A DNA stretch of 64,000 nucleotides from JADKIH01 sp964595205 (GTDB lineage: Bacteria > Bacteroidota > Bacteroidia > AKYH767-A > 2013-40CM-41-45): NCBI GenBank assembly GCA_964595205.1, contig CAZQOQ010000003.1, forward strand, positions 186,001-250,000. The letters run 5' to 3'. Positions 1-7,602 of this stretch are shown here, in pieces (position 1 is the stretch's first letter; each line of letters begins with the position of its first letter). A program made the translations under genes and the position numbers. The notes beneath the pieces were generated by a model that saw only the letters and a program-made list of their open reading frames with translations, was not told the DNA's origin and ran no database searches.

Positions 1-705
1 ATGGAACAATTTGTCACAACTGAAAATTCCATGGGAGTCGTTCAGATGTCAAAAGGTAATCTGAATCCCGTTTCAGATGATCTACTCAGCGAACCGGCTA
101 TTGTCTGCAGGCTGTCAATGGAAGTGTTCGAATCACACCCGGGTACTCACTGGGAAAAATATTTAAAACACTACGACCATATCCGGGATGACATAGCCAG
201 GGTGATCCCCGGTTTTGAAAATTATAATAATCGCGTCAGGAAACCCGGAGGATTTTATCTCCCGAATGCAGTCAGGGAAAAGTCGTTCAATACGCTCAGC
301 GGTAAAGCCTCATTTACCGTTTCTCATTTCCACACTAATGAATTGAAAGAAGACGAGTATCTGATGATGACGATACGATCGCATGATCAGTTTAATACAA
401 CGATTTATGGATTAAACGACCGGTATCGCGGAATTTATAATGAACGGCGGGTGATTTTCATGAATGAAAAAGACATGGCCCAGGCAGGTTTAAAAAAAAT
501 GGATGTTGTTGATCTATACAATAATCATGACGGGGTTCAGCGCATCGCACATAAATTCATTGTGATTCCATATCTCATACCTGAAAAATGCACTGCCGCA
601 TATTTCCCTGAAACGAATGTACTGGTGCCGATAAACAGTACGGCAGACAAAAGCAATACACCGACTTCAAAAAGCATCATCATTAAGATTGTAAAGGCAG
701 ACTAG
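1..705 (+). CDS. FdhF/YdeP-family molybdopterin oxidoreductase, C-terminal part (5' truncated by window)
   Basis: The 234 residues resemble the C-terminal part of the large molybdopterin (bis-MGD) oxidoreductases of the FdhF/YdeP family, which are predicted formate-dehydrogenase-like enzymes. The stretch LLSEPAIVCRL near residue 30 and the later molydopterin-dinucleotide-binding beta-barrel region (around residues 95-230, with HFHTNELKEDEYLMMTIRSH and IYGLNDRYRGI) are typical of that family. The full protein is normally about 750 residues, so the metal-binding N-terminus lies upstream of the window. The ATG at base 1 is an internal Met, not a start. The reading frame ends in TAG and is followed by a strong hairpin. 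Substrate cannot be told from this fragment. Confidence 0.85.
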   Translation: MEQFVTTENSMGVVQMSKGNLNPVSDDLLSEPAIVCRLSMEVFESHPGTHWEKYLKHYDHIRDDIARVIPGFENYNNRVRKPGGFYLPNAVREKSFNTLSGKASFTVSHFHTNELKEDEYLMMTIRSHDQFNTTIYGLNDRYRGIYNERRVIFMNEKDMAQAGLKKMDVVDLYNNHDGVQRIAHKFIVIPYLIPEKCTAAYFPETNVLVPINSTADKSNTPTSKSIIIKIVKAD

Positions 706-818
706 TACTATACTTCATACGGCCAGGATAATTTTATCTAAAGGATGATATTTTCAGCTGACTATCGATTAGTTTTTTCCGGTTCCAACCAGATTCGCAA
801 AACCTGGCCGTGCGAAGT

Positions 819-867
819 AAAAAAAATTGCCACGAATGCAGTTTGTATTTCTGCATTGTGGCAATTT
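819..867 (-). terminator. Rho-independent terminator between convergent genes
   Basis: Stem AAATTGCCAC (824-833) pairs with GTGGCAATTT (858-867), continued by ATGCAG (836-841) with CTGCAT (851-856). On the minus strand the hairpin is followed by eight T residues (A run 819-826), so it should end the gene that stops at 886. It may also stop the plus-strand oxidoreductase transcript. Confidence 0.8.
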
Positions 868-885
868 ATAATCAATCAATCTAAG

Positions 886-2343
886 CTAAATTTTTCTTTC
901 ACAGATAATTTTAATTAATTCTTCATATGGTATAATTTCTGTTTCTTCAAGGGTATCATACTTTTTTAGTTTTTCGAGATATTCGTCAACGATTTCACTA
1001 TCGAGCGTGAATCCTCTCCTGAAAAATTTCAACAGGAATTTTCCGAATATGAAATGACGCGGGTATTCTTCTGCCTTAATATATTTATAAAAATAAATCC
1101 TGAAACTGTCCTCAAGATTTACCAGCTCACTGATATTTCCTGTATTATACAGTAACAGGAATTTTGAAATTAAGAAAGTATAGTTAAATCCCTTTTTATC
1201 TTTTTGAAAAAATGTCATGTCATTCAGGTATTTAAATAACCTGATCTGCTTATTACCGCTCAGTTTGTCGGTCACAAAGTTTAAATAGGCGGTATAAATT
1301 TTCCAGCGTTCTACCTGGCGCACCAGCATTTTCTTAAGCTTGTATTGAGAGTCGTTGATGACGCTTATGATCTCTGCCGCACGTTTGAAATTAAGAGTGC
1401 GCATAGCGAGAAGAAAATAATATTCATAGAAGACTGACCAGGACGAAGTATAAGGAACAAAGTATCTCAGGCATTTTTCTGCGCATTGCGACCCCTGTGC
1501 ATATTGCCGCAATCTCAGGCAGCTGTCCATTTCGTAGAGAGAAAATTCCCCTGCCCTACCGTTTTGAAACAGGTGTGGTTTTGATTCCAGGTAGCTGATA
1601 GCCTGCCGGCAGTGAATTTTCAGGCTATGAAAATCATGTATTGAATTAAAATACATCACACAAACGCGGAAGTAAAGAAGCTGAAGCGCGTGTGACTTAT
1701 GTTCTAAAACTACCGACTTTGCTTTCGTATAAAGAGATTTGATTTTTCTCCTGGCTTCCGTCGAATATTCAGCTTCATCGCTCACTAATGGAATGATCGA
1801 ATTGTATTCAGCTTCCAGTTCGAGCTCGAGTTTATAGATGTTCAGATGTTTCTTAATGACCGAACTGTAGTAATCCGATTCTTCGCTGTTCCCATTGAAA
1901 GCAAATGTATAGCTAAGCAACCGTGCGCTCTGAATGATCATCGGAGTAGCTTCTACCAGCAAACTAAGGCGGAATGCCTTCTTTATCATGGGCTCGGCGA
2001 GCTTACGGTTATCCTTTAGTAAAATCAGTTGCGACACCAGCAAAAGCCGGTTTACGTTGAATACATTCTCGTCGTATTTGTTCCGGAATTTAACCTTTTC
2101 GATGCCGGAAAGGAGGTTATCCAGCGATCTTTCGAGCATACGGGATTTAAGCTTTCTGAAGTTTTGGTTCTTTCCTTTCCCTTCGTAGAGTAATTCCTCT
2201 ATTTCGTCATCAGAATATTCCTGTTGGTAAAGCTCTACAATCCGCTCTGACATTGTCGTTCCGGCGTTTTTGGAATTGACTTGCGTCGCGTTATTTCTTA
2301 AATTCTTAGAGTAAAACTTGACAAGTTCTCGGGCTGCGTACAT
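886..2343 (-). CDS. Hypothetical helical (TPR-like) protein, 485 aa
   Basis: I do not recognise this protein. It is charged, rich in Leu, Lys, Glu, Tyr and Arg, and reads as nearly all alpha-helix. It has no signal peptide and no clear membrane span, so it is probably cytoplasmic. Repeating helix pairs such as the segments around residues 95-135, 215-260 and 280-345 suggest a TPR-like solenoid, but no clean TPR consensus can be read. The N-terminal 70 residues (with the acidic stretch EYSDDEIEELLYEG around 42-55) look like a separate helical head. It stands alone, convergent to the oxidoreductase and divergent from the small gene at 2455. The codon pattern matches its neighbours. A role as a scaffold or regulator is only a guess. 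Confidence 0.8.
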   Translation of the reverse strand: MYAARELVKFYSKNLRNNATQVNSKNAGTTMSERIVELYQQEYSDDEIEELLYEGKGKNQNFRKLKSRMLERSLDNLLSGIEKVKFRNKYDENVFNVNRLLLVSQLILLKDNRKLAEPMIKKAFRLSLLVEATPMIIQSARLLSYTFAFNGNSEESDYYSSVIKKHLNIYKLELELEAEYNSIIPLVSDEAEYSTEARRKIKSLYTKAKSVVLEHKSHALQLLYFRVCVMYFNSIHDFHSLKIHCRQAISYLESKPHLFQNGRAGEFSLYEMDSCLRLRQYAQGSQCAEKCLRYFVPYTSSWSVFYEYYFLLAMRTLNFKRAAEIISVINDSQYKLKKMLVRQVERWKIYTAYLNFVTDKLSGNKQIRLFKYLNDMTFFQKDKKGFNYTFLISKFLLLYNTGNISELVNLEDSFRIYFYKYIKAEEYPRHFIFGKFLLKFFRRGFTLDSEIVDEYLEKLKKYDTLEETEIIPYEELIKIICERKI

Positions 2344-2454
2344 GGCTCAAATTTTCAGGAAAGTTATAAAAAAAAAGCAATGTCACAACAGGCTGTAAAA
2401 CAATACTGCCAATACCATTATATAACGTCAACTTTGAAATAAAACATCAAAATT

Positions 2455-2637
2455 ATGGAAATTATCGTACTTATTCTCATTGCGCTCAGAAGTTTGATTT
2501 CTCCTGACATGTACACGGAGGAATACAAGAAAACCCACCAGGCTGAAATAGACAAGGCCATCGCCATTTATAACAGCGACGGTTATATCGTTAAGGAAGG
2601 TGGGGTAATAATTGATGACGGGATCAATCCTCAATAA
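2455..2637 (+). CDS. Small hypothetical protein, 60 aa
   Basis: A 60-residue reading frame starting at ATG 2455. It opens with a short hydrophobic stretch (MEIIVLILIALRSLI), then becomes hydrophilic and mixed-charge (MYTEEYKKTHQAEIDKAIAI) and ends with an acidic tail. The composition looks protein-like and is more convincing than the overlapping minus-strand frame 2428-2634. It could be a small membrane-anchored peptide. No family is recognised. Confidence 0.4.
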   Translation: MEIIVLILIALRSLISPDMYTEEYKKTHQAEIDKAIAIYNSDGYIVKEGGVIIDDGINPQ

Positions 2638-2797
2638 TCCTTACCGACTGTTTAGCTGTTGCAGGAATCTCTCCTTCAAAGTTACCGTGCATTCGGGATT
2701 TATCTGAATGCGCGCGTGCTCCGTACTGGGATCTGGTTACTTATCAGTTCTGAAAATTGTTTGATCAAATCATTTTGTTAAAGCTACTATTCTCCCC

Positions 2798-3115
2798 ATG
2801 TCAGTAACAATTAAAATGAAAAACCCGGAACAATTGGTTGAAGCGCTGATGACTGAAATAAAAAACAAGAAAATAAAACTCTGGGAAATCGATGAGGACG
2901 GACACCTCACTCATACTCCAAATAAGTTTTACAAGAAAGCGTGGTTTAGTCCGGAGGTAAATAATATCACCGGTGAAGTAAATTTTAAATATATAAGACC
3001 AAAAAATTCGAAAGACAATAAATCACTCTATGGGACCTACCATGGCAGGTTCCTGAAGATGATATTGTCAAACTATTATAAAAAATTCGACCTGGAATCC
3101 ACTGAATTCAAATAA
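2798..3115 (+). CDS. Hypothetical protein, 105 aa
   Basis: A soluble, basic 105-residue protein with no signal peptide. The N-terminus (MKNPEQLVEALMTEIKNKKI) predicts a helix, followed by a beta-rich middle (IKLWEIDEDGHLTHTPNKFY, KAWFSPEVNN, VNFKYIRP) and a C-terminal helix (YHGRFLKMILSNYYKKFD). It resembles small uncharacterised proteins common in Bacteroidota, but I cannot assign a function. It lies 93 bp upstream of umuD on the same strand and might be co-transcribed with it; the intervening DNA has a short GCCAGC/GCTGGC inverted repeat. Confidence 0.65.
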   Translation: MSVTIKMKNPEQLVEALMTEIKNKKIKLWEIDEDGHLTHTPNKFYKKAWFSPEVNNITGEVNFKYIRPKNSKDNKSLYGTYHGRFLKMILSNYYKKFDLESTEFK

Positions 3116-3183
3116 GTTTATCTCCGCCAGCGTAAATTCCGGCTGGCACCGGTAAACCCTTGCAACTATCATTCACAATGCAT

Positions 3184-3201
3184 ATCTTAAAAATCTAAGA
3201 T
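3184..3201 (+). promoter_or_regulatory. Dyad just upstream of umuD
   Basis: ATCTTA (3184-3189) and TAAGAT (3196-3201) form a perfect 6-bp inverted repeat with a 6-bp spacer, ending 7 bp before the umuD start codon. UmuDC operons are normally damage-inducible, so this could be an operator; it could equally be a leader hairpin. It is not a classical LexA box. Confidence 0.3.
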
Positions 3202-3208
3202 CGATTGT

Positions 3209-3637
3209 ATGATAGTCACGCTCGACGTCTGGCGAATACAAAATAACGCCATAAACACGTTCCCCTTCTTCACCGGAATTTCTGCCGGTTTCCCCTCCCC
3301 TGCCAACGATTACCTCGATGCAGCCATCGACCTGAATAAAGAACTTATCAGGAATCCGAGTTCGACATTTTTCGGACGCGTAAAAGGTTTGTCCATGAAA
3401 GATGCAGGCATCGACGATGAAGATATCCTCATCATCGATAAATCTGTCGCTCCCCGGAACGGAATGACGGCGGTATGTTTCATCGACGGTGAGTTTACAC
3501 TGAAAAAAATCTGTGTAAGCGCCAATTCGGTGCAACTCATGCCTGCCAATGAGAATTTCAAACCCATTCTCGTCACCGAGGCAAATGACTTCCTCATCTG
3601 GGGTATCGTCACTTATGTCATTAAGAAGATCAAATGA
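3209..3637 (+). CDS. umuD: UmuD-like S24 peptidase, DNA polymerase V accessory subunit
   Basis: This is a UmuD/LexA-type autoprotease that self-cleaves upon RecA activation and then joins UmuC as part of translesion polymerase V. The cleavage site Ala26-Gly27 lies in ISAGFPSPANDYLD. The catalytic Ser62 is in the motif GLSMKDAGI (the family usually has GDSM) and the catalytic Lys99 is in GEFTLKKI. The length of 142 residues is normal for UmuD, and there is no DNA-binding domain as in LexA. The start at 3209 gives the usual short N-terminal arm. Its stop overlaps the umuC start (ATGA), so the two are translationally coupled. Damage-inducible expression is inferred from the family. Confidence 0.93.
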   Translation: MIVTLDVWRIQNNAINTFPFFTGISAGFPSPANDYLDAAIDLNKELIRNPSSTFFGRVKGLSMKDAGIDDEDILIIDKSVAPRNGMTAVCFIDGEFTLKKICVSANSVQLMPANENFKPILVTEANDFLIWGIVTYVIKKIK

Positions 3638-4893
3638 TCGGCCTCATCGATTGTAATAATTTCTATGTTTCATGCGAACGCGTTTTTGATCCGTCACTTA
3701 CCGGCCGGCCCGTCATTATCCTGTCCAATAACGACGGATGCGCAATCTCGAGGAGCGATGAAGCAAAGGCCCTTGGCGTAAAAATGGGTGCGCCTGCTTT
3801 TCAGATTCAGGAACTCATCCGTGATCAGAACATAAAAGTGTTTTCATCCAATTATACCTTATACGGCGACATGAGTCACCGTGTGATGACATTACTTGAG
3901 TCGTTCGTTCCCGAAATGGAAATCTACTCCATCGACGAGGCCTTTCTTTTTTTTCACGGGATAAAGAAGGAAATCCTGAATGAATACGGAAGCAAAATAC
4001 TCTCAGCCGTTTCAAAAAGCACCGGCATACCGGTTAGCCTGGGCATCGCGCCCACCAAAGCACTTACCAAGGTCGCCAATAAACTGGCTAAGAAAAATGC
4101 CGGTTCGAAGGGTGTGTACGTCCTTTATCCGGAGATGATTGAAGACACGCTGAAAACATACCCGGTTTCCGAAGTATGGGGCATCGGAGCACAGCATGCA
4201 GCCTTCCTGAAAAAACAAGGCATCGTAACTGCCTTCGATTTTACCTGTGCAAATAAGGAATGGGTAAGAAAACATCTTACAGTCGTTGGACTTCGTTTGT
4301 GGGATGAACTGCAAGGCAGGCCGAGGATCGGTGCCGGGCCCGAAATTCCCGACAAGAAAAACATCTGCACCTCGCGGAGTTTCGGAAACATGCAAACCGA
4401 ATACCTCCCCATCGAAGAGGCAACTGCAACCTATGCCGCACGCTGCGCCGAAAAGTTACGCAAACAGAAAAGTTGCGCCAGGGTAATGATGGTTTTCCTA
4501 CATACCAATCAGTTCAGGTCTGACCTGCCCCAGTATGCGAAGAACATTGTCATCACCTTTCCGGTTCCCACTAACAGCACAATGGAAATCGTACACTACG
4601 CACGGGAGGGACTCAGGAAAATTTTCAGGACGGGCTTCTCCTATAAAAAATCAGGAATCATCGTCAGCGACTTTGTGCCGGAAGAACAGATCCAGCAGAA
4701 CCTGTTCGACACGAGCGACCGTAAAAAGCATGCTGCAATCATGAAGGTTATTGACAGCATCAATCATGATCACGGGAGAGACACTCTCAGAATTGCCACG
4801 CAGGGATTTTCAGCATCGTGGAAATTGCGTCAGGAAAATCTCTCCAGGTGTTATACGACGAGAATGAAGGACATCATCCGTGTACAGGCCTGA
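3634..4893 (+). CDS. umuC: UmuC-like Y-family DNA polymerase, catalytic subunit of polymerase V
   Basis: A Y-family translesion DNA polymerase. Metal-binding catalytic residues are Asp6 in the motif LIDCNNFYVSCERVF and Asp101-Glu102 in YSIDEAF. The palm/fingers motif SNNDGCAISRS is at about 31-40. The thumb has helix-hairpin-helix-like sequence (VSEVWGIGAQHAAFLKKQGI, about 178-197), followed by a little-finger domain, and the C-terminal DUF4113-type tail ends with QGFSASWKLRQENLSRCYTT. The length of 419 aa is typical. It overlaps umuD by 4 bp. UmuC inserts nucleotides opposite lesions at the cost of fidelity. A SRAP protein gene follows on the same strand after 117 bp. Confidence 0.95.
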   Translation: MIGLIDCNNFYVSCERVFDPSLTGRPVIILSNNDGCAISRSDEAKALGVKMGAPAFQIQELIRDQNIKVFSSNYTLYGDMSHRVMTLLESFVPEMEIYSIDEAFLFFHGIKKEILNEYGSKILSAVSKSTGIPVSLGIAPTKALTKVANKLAKKNAGSKGVYVLYPEMIEDTLKTYPVSEVWGIGAQHAAFLKKQGIVTAFDFTCANKEWVRKHLTVVGLRLWDELQGRPRIGAGPEIPDKKNICTSRSFGNMQTEYLPIEEATATYAARCAEKLRKQKSCARVMMVFLHTNQFRSDLPQYAKNIVITFPVPTNSTMEIVHYAREGLRKIFRTGFSYKKSGIIVSDFVPEEQIQQNLFDTSDRKKHAAIMKVIDSINHDHGRDTLRIATQGFSASWKLRQENLSRCYTTRMKDIIRVQA

Positions 4894-5010
4894 TTTGTTT
4901 CAATTTGTAAAAGAATGATTATTTTGCAGTCCTGGATATCTCAGGTCCTCATGCGATTCTCCGTCGTGGAAACAACTGCTATGCTGGTACAAATTTTTAA
5001 GTAAACTCTG

Positions 5011-5736
5011 ATGTGCTTCCATAATGCCATGAGTAAAAAGGCCCAGGAGGTGGCCAACCGGTTCAATGCACAAACGGAAATTGAATTTGAACCTATCTTT
5101 CATGGAAATGCATTTTCATTTCCACAATGGCCGGTAATAACGGCAGAAGATCCGGAAAAAATTAAGTTGTACCGCTGGGGTTTAATTCCTCATTGGGTTA
5201 AGGATACCCAACAGGCCATTCAGATCAGGGCCCAGACTCTGAATGCGAAATCCGAGACAGTATTCGAAAAACCATCATTTCGCTTTTCTATTCATAAGAA
5301 GCGTTGTTTTGTCATATCGACAGGATTTTATGAATGGCAGGATTTCCGGAAGAAAAAATATCCTTATTTCATCCACCTGAAAAATACAGAAATCTTTGCT
5401 ATGGCAGGTATCTATTCCAGATGGGTTGACAAAACAACAGGCGAAATATTCAATACTTTTTCCATACTTACTACCGCAGCAAATCCACTCATGGCCAGGA
5501 TACATAATTCGAAAGAACGAATGCCGGTAATTTTAAAACCGGAAAGTGAAAGAGAATGGCTGAATACGGATTTGACTGACGAACAAATCAAATCATTCTT
5601 TCTGGCAATCGACGACCGGATGATGGAAGCACATACGATTGGTAAATTGATTACCTCGCGGACGGAAAACTCCAACGTTCCTGCTGTTCAGGAAAGAGTG
5701 AACTATCCTGAATTAAACGAAACTTTGTTCGGTTAA
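5011..5736 (+). CDS. SRAP domain protein (YedK/HMCES-like abasic-site crosslinking protein)
   Basis: A SOS-response-associated peptidase (SRAP) protein of 241 aa. In this family the initiator Met is removed and Cys2 forms a thiazolidine crosslink with abasic sites in single-stranded DNA, shielding them. Cys2 is present directly after Met1, which fixes the start. The other active-site residues are visible: Asn78 in TLNAKSE, Glu108 in GFYEWQ, and His165 in ARIHNSKERMPVIL. The sequence around YRWGLIPHWVKD (54-65) is the usual substrate-groove motif. It follows umuDC, so polymerase V and abasic-site protection are encoded together, consistent with a DNA-damage response cluster. Co-transcription over the 117-bp gap is inferred. 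Confidence 0.93.
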   Translation: MCFHNAMSKKAQEVANRFNAQTEIEFEPIFHGNAFSFPQWPVITAEDPEKIKLYRWGLIPHWVKDTQQAIQIRAQTLNAKSETVFEKPSFRFSIHKKRCFVISTGFYEWQDFRKKKYPYFIHLKNTEIFAMAGIYSRWVDKTTGEIFNTFSILTTAANPLMARIHNSKERMPVILKPESEREWLNTDLTDEQIKSFFLAIDDRMMEAHTIGKLITSRTENSNVPAVQERVNYPELNETLFG

Positions 5737-5791
5737 CGGTGATACTCTATAGCAAAACTAAAAACACCATTATAGAGATTGTTAAACCGAA
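5728..5791. terminator. Candidate bidirectional hairpin between convergent genes
   Basis: TTCGGTTAAC (5728-5737) can pair with GTTAAACCGAA (5781-5791, one bulged A), and CTCTATA (5745-5751) with TATAGAG (5771-5777), leaving an A-rich loop. It overlaps the ends of the SRAP gene and arsC. There is no clear T run, so termination is uncertain. Confidence 0.4.
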
Positions 5792-6210
5792 CCACTCACA
5801 AGATCTTCAACAGCTTTTTTTATTTTATCTCTTACCTTTCTTGTACGTTCCAGTTTTTCCTCTTCCGTGCCGGTAAATGAAGATGGATCTTCCATGTCCC
5901 ATGCAATTTTTTTAATTACTCCCGGGAAAATCGGGCACCTTGAGGAGTTGTTGGCATCACAGACAGTAACAACATAATTGAAAAAACGGCCCTGCTTAAA
6001 GAGACTGAAGACATCTTTGACGGGGTTGTTGGAAATATCGATTCCGTCCTCTGCCATAACCTTAATAGCAAGCGGGTTTAACACACCGGGTTCCAGGCCC
6101 GCACTCTCGACGTCAAAATTATTGCCGCCAATTTTTTTAAGATAAGCCTCAGCCATCTGGCTCCTGGCGCTATTGTGTACACAGAGAAATAAGACTTTGA
6201 TTTTCTTCAT
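5782..6210 (-). CDS. arsC: Arsenate reductase, thioredoxin-coupled low-MW PTP type
   Basis: Reduces arsenate to arsenite using an intramolecular cysteine relay regenerated by thioredoxin. The P-loop CVHNSARS starts at Cys10 (CX5R-S signature of low-molecular-weight phosphatases). The second and third redox cysteines of the pI258-type enzymes are at Cys84 and Cys92 in TVCDANNSSRCPIFPG. The acid loop WDMEDPS carries Asp107. At 142 aa the protein is of normal length. It is the last gene of a minus-strand cluster with DoxX, arsR and a decayed arsM; no arsenite efflux gene (arsB/acr3) is seen in the window, so export must be encoded elsewhere. Confidence 0.9.
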   Translation of the reverse strand: MKKIKVLFLCVHNSARSQMAEAYLKKIGGNNFDVESAGLEPGVLNPLAIKVMAEDGIDISNNPVKDVFSLFKQGRFFNYVVTVCDANNSSRCPIFPGVIKKIAWDMEDPSSFTGTEEEKLERTRKVRDKIKKAVEDLVSGSV

Positions 6211-6273
6211 CGGGCGGATTCAAGTGGTTTTGGATTTATTGCCATTTGTGTTTTATCAGCGATTAATTTTTTA

Positions 6274-6393
6274 TTATTTGCAGCAGTTGTCTTCACAACA
6301 TATTGCATCCGGTTTTTCTGCATAAACAGTTATGCTGAAAATTCCTGAATTACTTTTTTTGTAGTCACTTAAATCCTTCTCCGAAAGCTGTTT
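6274..6393 (-). pseudogene. Remnant of the C-terminus of an arsenite methyltransferase (arsM)
   Basis: An open frame of 39 codons without a usable ATG reads LSEKDLSDYKKSNSGIFSI, then TVYAEKP and ends in CCEDNCCK. This matches, from memory, the C-terminal end of bacterial ArsM proteins (helix, then strand, then a Cys-rich tail). An in-frame TGA lies directly upstream (6394-6396) and the rest of the methyltransferase is missing, so it reads as a deletion relic between arsR and arsC. A short ATG frame just upstream (MKTAFGEGFK, stop) is in another phase. Not translated as it stands, unless an unusual start is used. Confidence 0.55.
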
Positions 6394-6421
6394 TCATTTA
6401 TTTATTATTTAGAATTGTTTT

Positions 6422-6437
6422 ATCGTAATATTACGTT
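6422..6437. promoter_or_regulatory. Second ArsR-type operator, downstream of arsR
   Basis: ATCGTAATATTACGTT contains the perfect 12-bp palindrome CGTAATATTACG (6424-6435). It matches the site upstream of arsR (6800-6811) at 11 of 12 positions. It lies 18 bp past the arsR stop and just before the arsM remnant, so it would have controlled arsM-arsC separately. Confidence 0.6.
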
Positions 6438-6455
6438 TGTTGTAGTCAAATTTTT

Positions 6456-6785
6456 TTAACAACACTTATTACTTTCGACAGGAGTATTCAGGAGGCTACT
6501 TAGATGAATCCTTGCCCTTTCCCATTCCCTGGCATCGATACAATAACAGGTCTTTACTCCTTCTATTTCGCCTGTAATTAAACCGGCGGCTTTTAATTCC
6601 TTCAGATGCTGAGACACCGTAGATTGAGATAAGGGCAATTCTTCCACTATGTCGCCGCAAACACACGATTGCCTTTTCAATAACAGCTGGAGAATGGCTA
6701 TCCGGGCCGGGTGTGCCAATGCTTTTGCATATTGAGCCAGCTTATTTTCTTTTGCGGTAAAGTAGTCGGATTTTGTAATTCCCAT
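6456..6785 (-). CDS. arsR: ArsR/SmtB-family metalloregulator
   Basis: A 109-aa winged-helix repressor that normally leaves its operator on binding arsenite. The helix-turn-helix region is LPLSQSTVSQHLKELKAAGL (about 50-69) followed by the wing (ITGEIEGVKTCYCI). The arsenic-sensing cysteines of the alpha-3 site are Cys41 and Cys43 in SCVCGD; the C-terminus ends in KCC, which may add further thiol ligands. A near-palindromic site (6798-6813) lies 13 bp upstream of the start codon and a second copy lies after the gene, so autoregulation is likely. It is flanked by a DoxX gene and by the arsM remnant and arsC. Confidence 0.92.
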   Translation of the reverse strand: MGITKSDYFTAKENKLAQYAKALAHPARIAILQLLLKRQSCVCGDIVEELPLSQSTVSQHLKELKAAGLITGEIEGVKTCYCIDAREWERARIHLSSLLNTPVESNKCC

Positions 6786-6797
6786 GGCTGATTATTC

Positions 6798-6813
6798 ATC
6801 GCAATATTACGAT
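6798..6813. promoter_or_regulatory. ArsR-type operator upstream of arsR
   Basis: ATCGCAATATTACGAT is a 16-bp palindrome with one mismatched pair. The same core occurs at 6424-6435. The ATCG-AATATT-CGAT pattern fits known ArsR operators, and its position just before the arsR start would block transcription or early elongation. Confidence 0.6.
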
Positions 6814-6823
6814 ACATTTTGCC

Positions 6824-6866
6824 TGAAAGTTAACTTTCAAAAAAAATTTATCTGCTGATATATCAG
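6824..6866. other. Perfect palindromes in the arsR leader
   Basis: TGAAAGTTAACTTTCA (6824-6839) is a perfect 16-bp palindrome and CTGATATATCAG (6855-6866) a perfect 12-bp one. They lie between the DoxX stop and the arsR operator. They could be additional regulator sites or, for the second, part of a weak hairpin after DoxX. Confidence 0.35.
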
Positions 6867-6879
6867 GCCATTAAAACTC

Positions 6880-7365
6880 TCAGTGATCGTTATCCCTGTT
6901 TTCAGCCATCCAGGCATCAACTGAAAGTTTCCCCGAGCCGAAAATCAGGAAAAAGATGAGCAGAACCAGGACTAAAACTGACAATGCAAGTTCGGACTGA
7001 ATGCTGAAAAATCCTTTGCTTGCATTCACGAATATGATTGCTCCTATCAGGATCGGGATCTGAAACAGGACTGCAATCCTGGTAATAAGTCCGAGCATAA
7101 TCAGGATCCCACCCAACAGGTGCGCACTGGCAACAAGATGCACCAGCAAAACGGCATATAAATCAATTGCGCTGTTTGCAATCATTGCAAGAAGGGCATC
7201 CGTATTCATGATAAAAAAAAGACCCTTGAGAAAGATAATCAACCCAAGAGTGATTCTTAAAAAGGCCATCCATTTCCACTGGTGATGATCGGCCCAATTT
7301 TCAATGCGATGTACGTTATTCATGATTTTTTTATTTATACAAAATTTAAAAAAAAATCTGAGCAT
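6880..7365 (-). CDS. DoxX-family membrane protein
   Basis: A small DoxX-type integral membrane protein with four hydrophobic segments: FLRITLGLIIFLKGLFFI (about 35-52), a segment around LYAVLLVHLVASAHLLGGIL (69-88), the adjoining LITRIAVLFQIPILIGAIIF and the last one at about 123-143 (LSVLVLVLLIFFLIFGSG). The motif RITLGLIIFLKG is characteristic. The tail is short and charged. The second Met (residue 15, codon 7321-7323) is a likelier start, since the first 14 residues are encoded by A/T-rich leader-like DNA; that gives 147 aa. DoxX proteins are linked to redox or thiol homeostasis. It lies upstream of arsR on the same strand, but separate control by the arsR operators is possible. Confidence 0.8.
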   Translation of the reverse strand: MLRFFFKFCINKKIMNNVHRIENWADHHQWKWMAFLRITLGLIIFLKGLFFIMNTDALLAMIANSAIDLYAVLLVHLVASAHLLGGILIMLGLITRIAVLFQIPILIGAIIFVNASKGFFSIQSELALSVLVLVLLIFFLIFGSGKLSVDAWMAENRDNDH

Positions 7366-7602
7366 TACAACTAAAGTTCATCGATAAATCAGTTATTATT
7401 GAACATTTCAGGATCACGAAAAATACGGCATGGCCAAAGACGCTTTTTTATGAAAAAAACTAATGATGCAGGATTTATGCGATGATACATTTAGCAGGAA
7501 TTTAGTTGGGTCATGAAAATTTTTTCTGAAAGAAATTTATTTTTCTACTAAAAAATTATTTTTTTCAATATCGTCTTTCTACATTTCGACTCAGTTTTTT
7601 CC

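Noticed and set aside
2428..2634. 68-aa minus-strand frame
   Set aside because: It overlaps the more protein-like plus-strand frame at 2455 and has no supporting context.
3173..4412. Minus-strand open frames opposite umuD and umuC
   Set aside because: They lie wholly within well-identified genes and have no family features.
6361..6400. Short frame MKTAFGEGFK with in-frame TGA read as selenocysteine
   Set aside because: The frame soon meets a TAA after the TGA and no SECIS-like structure or conserved context is visible.
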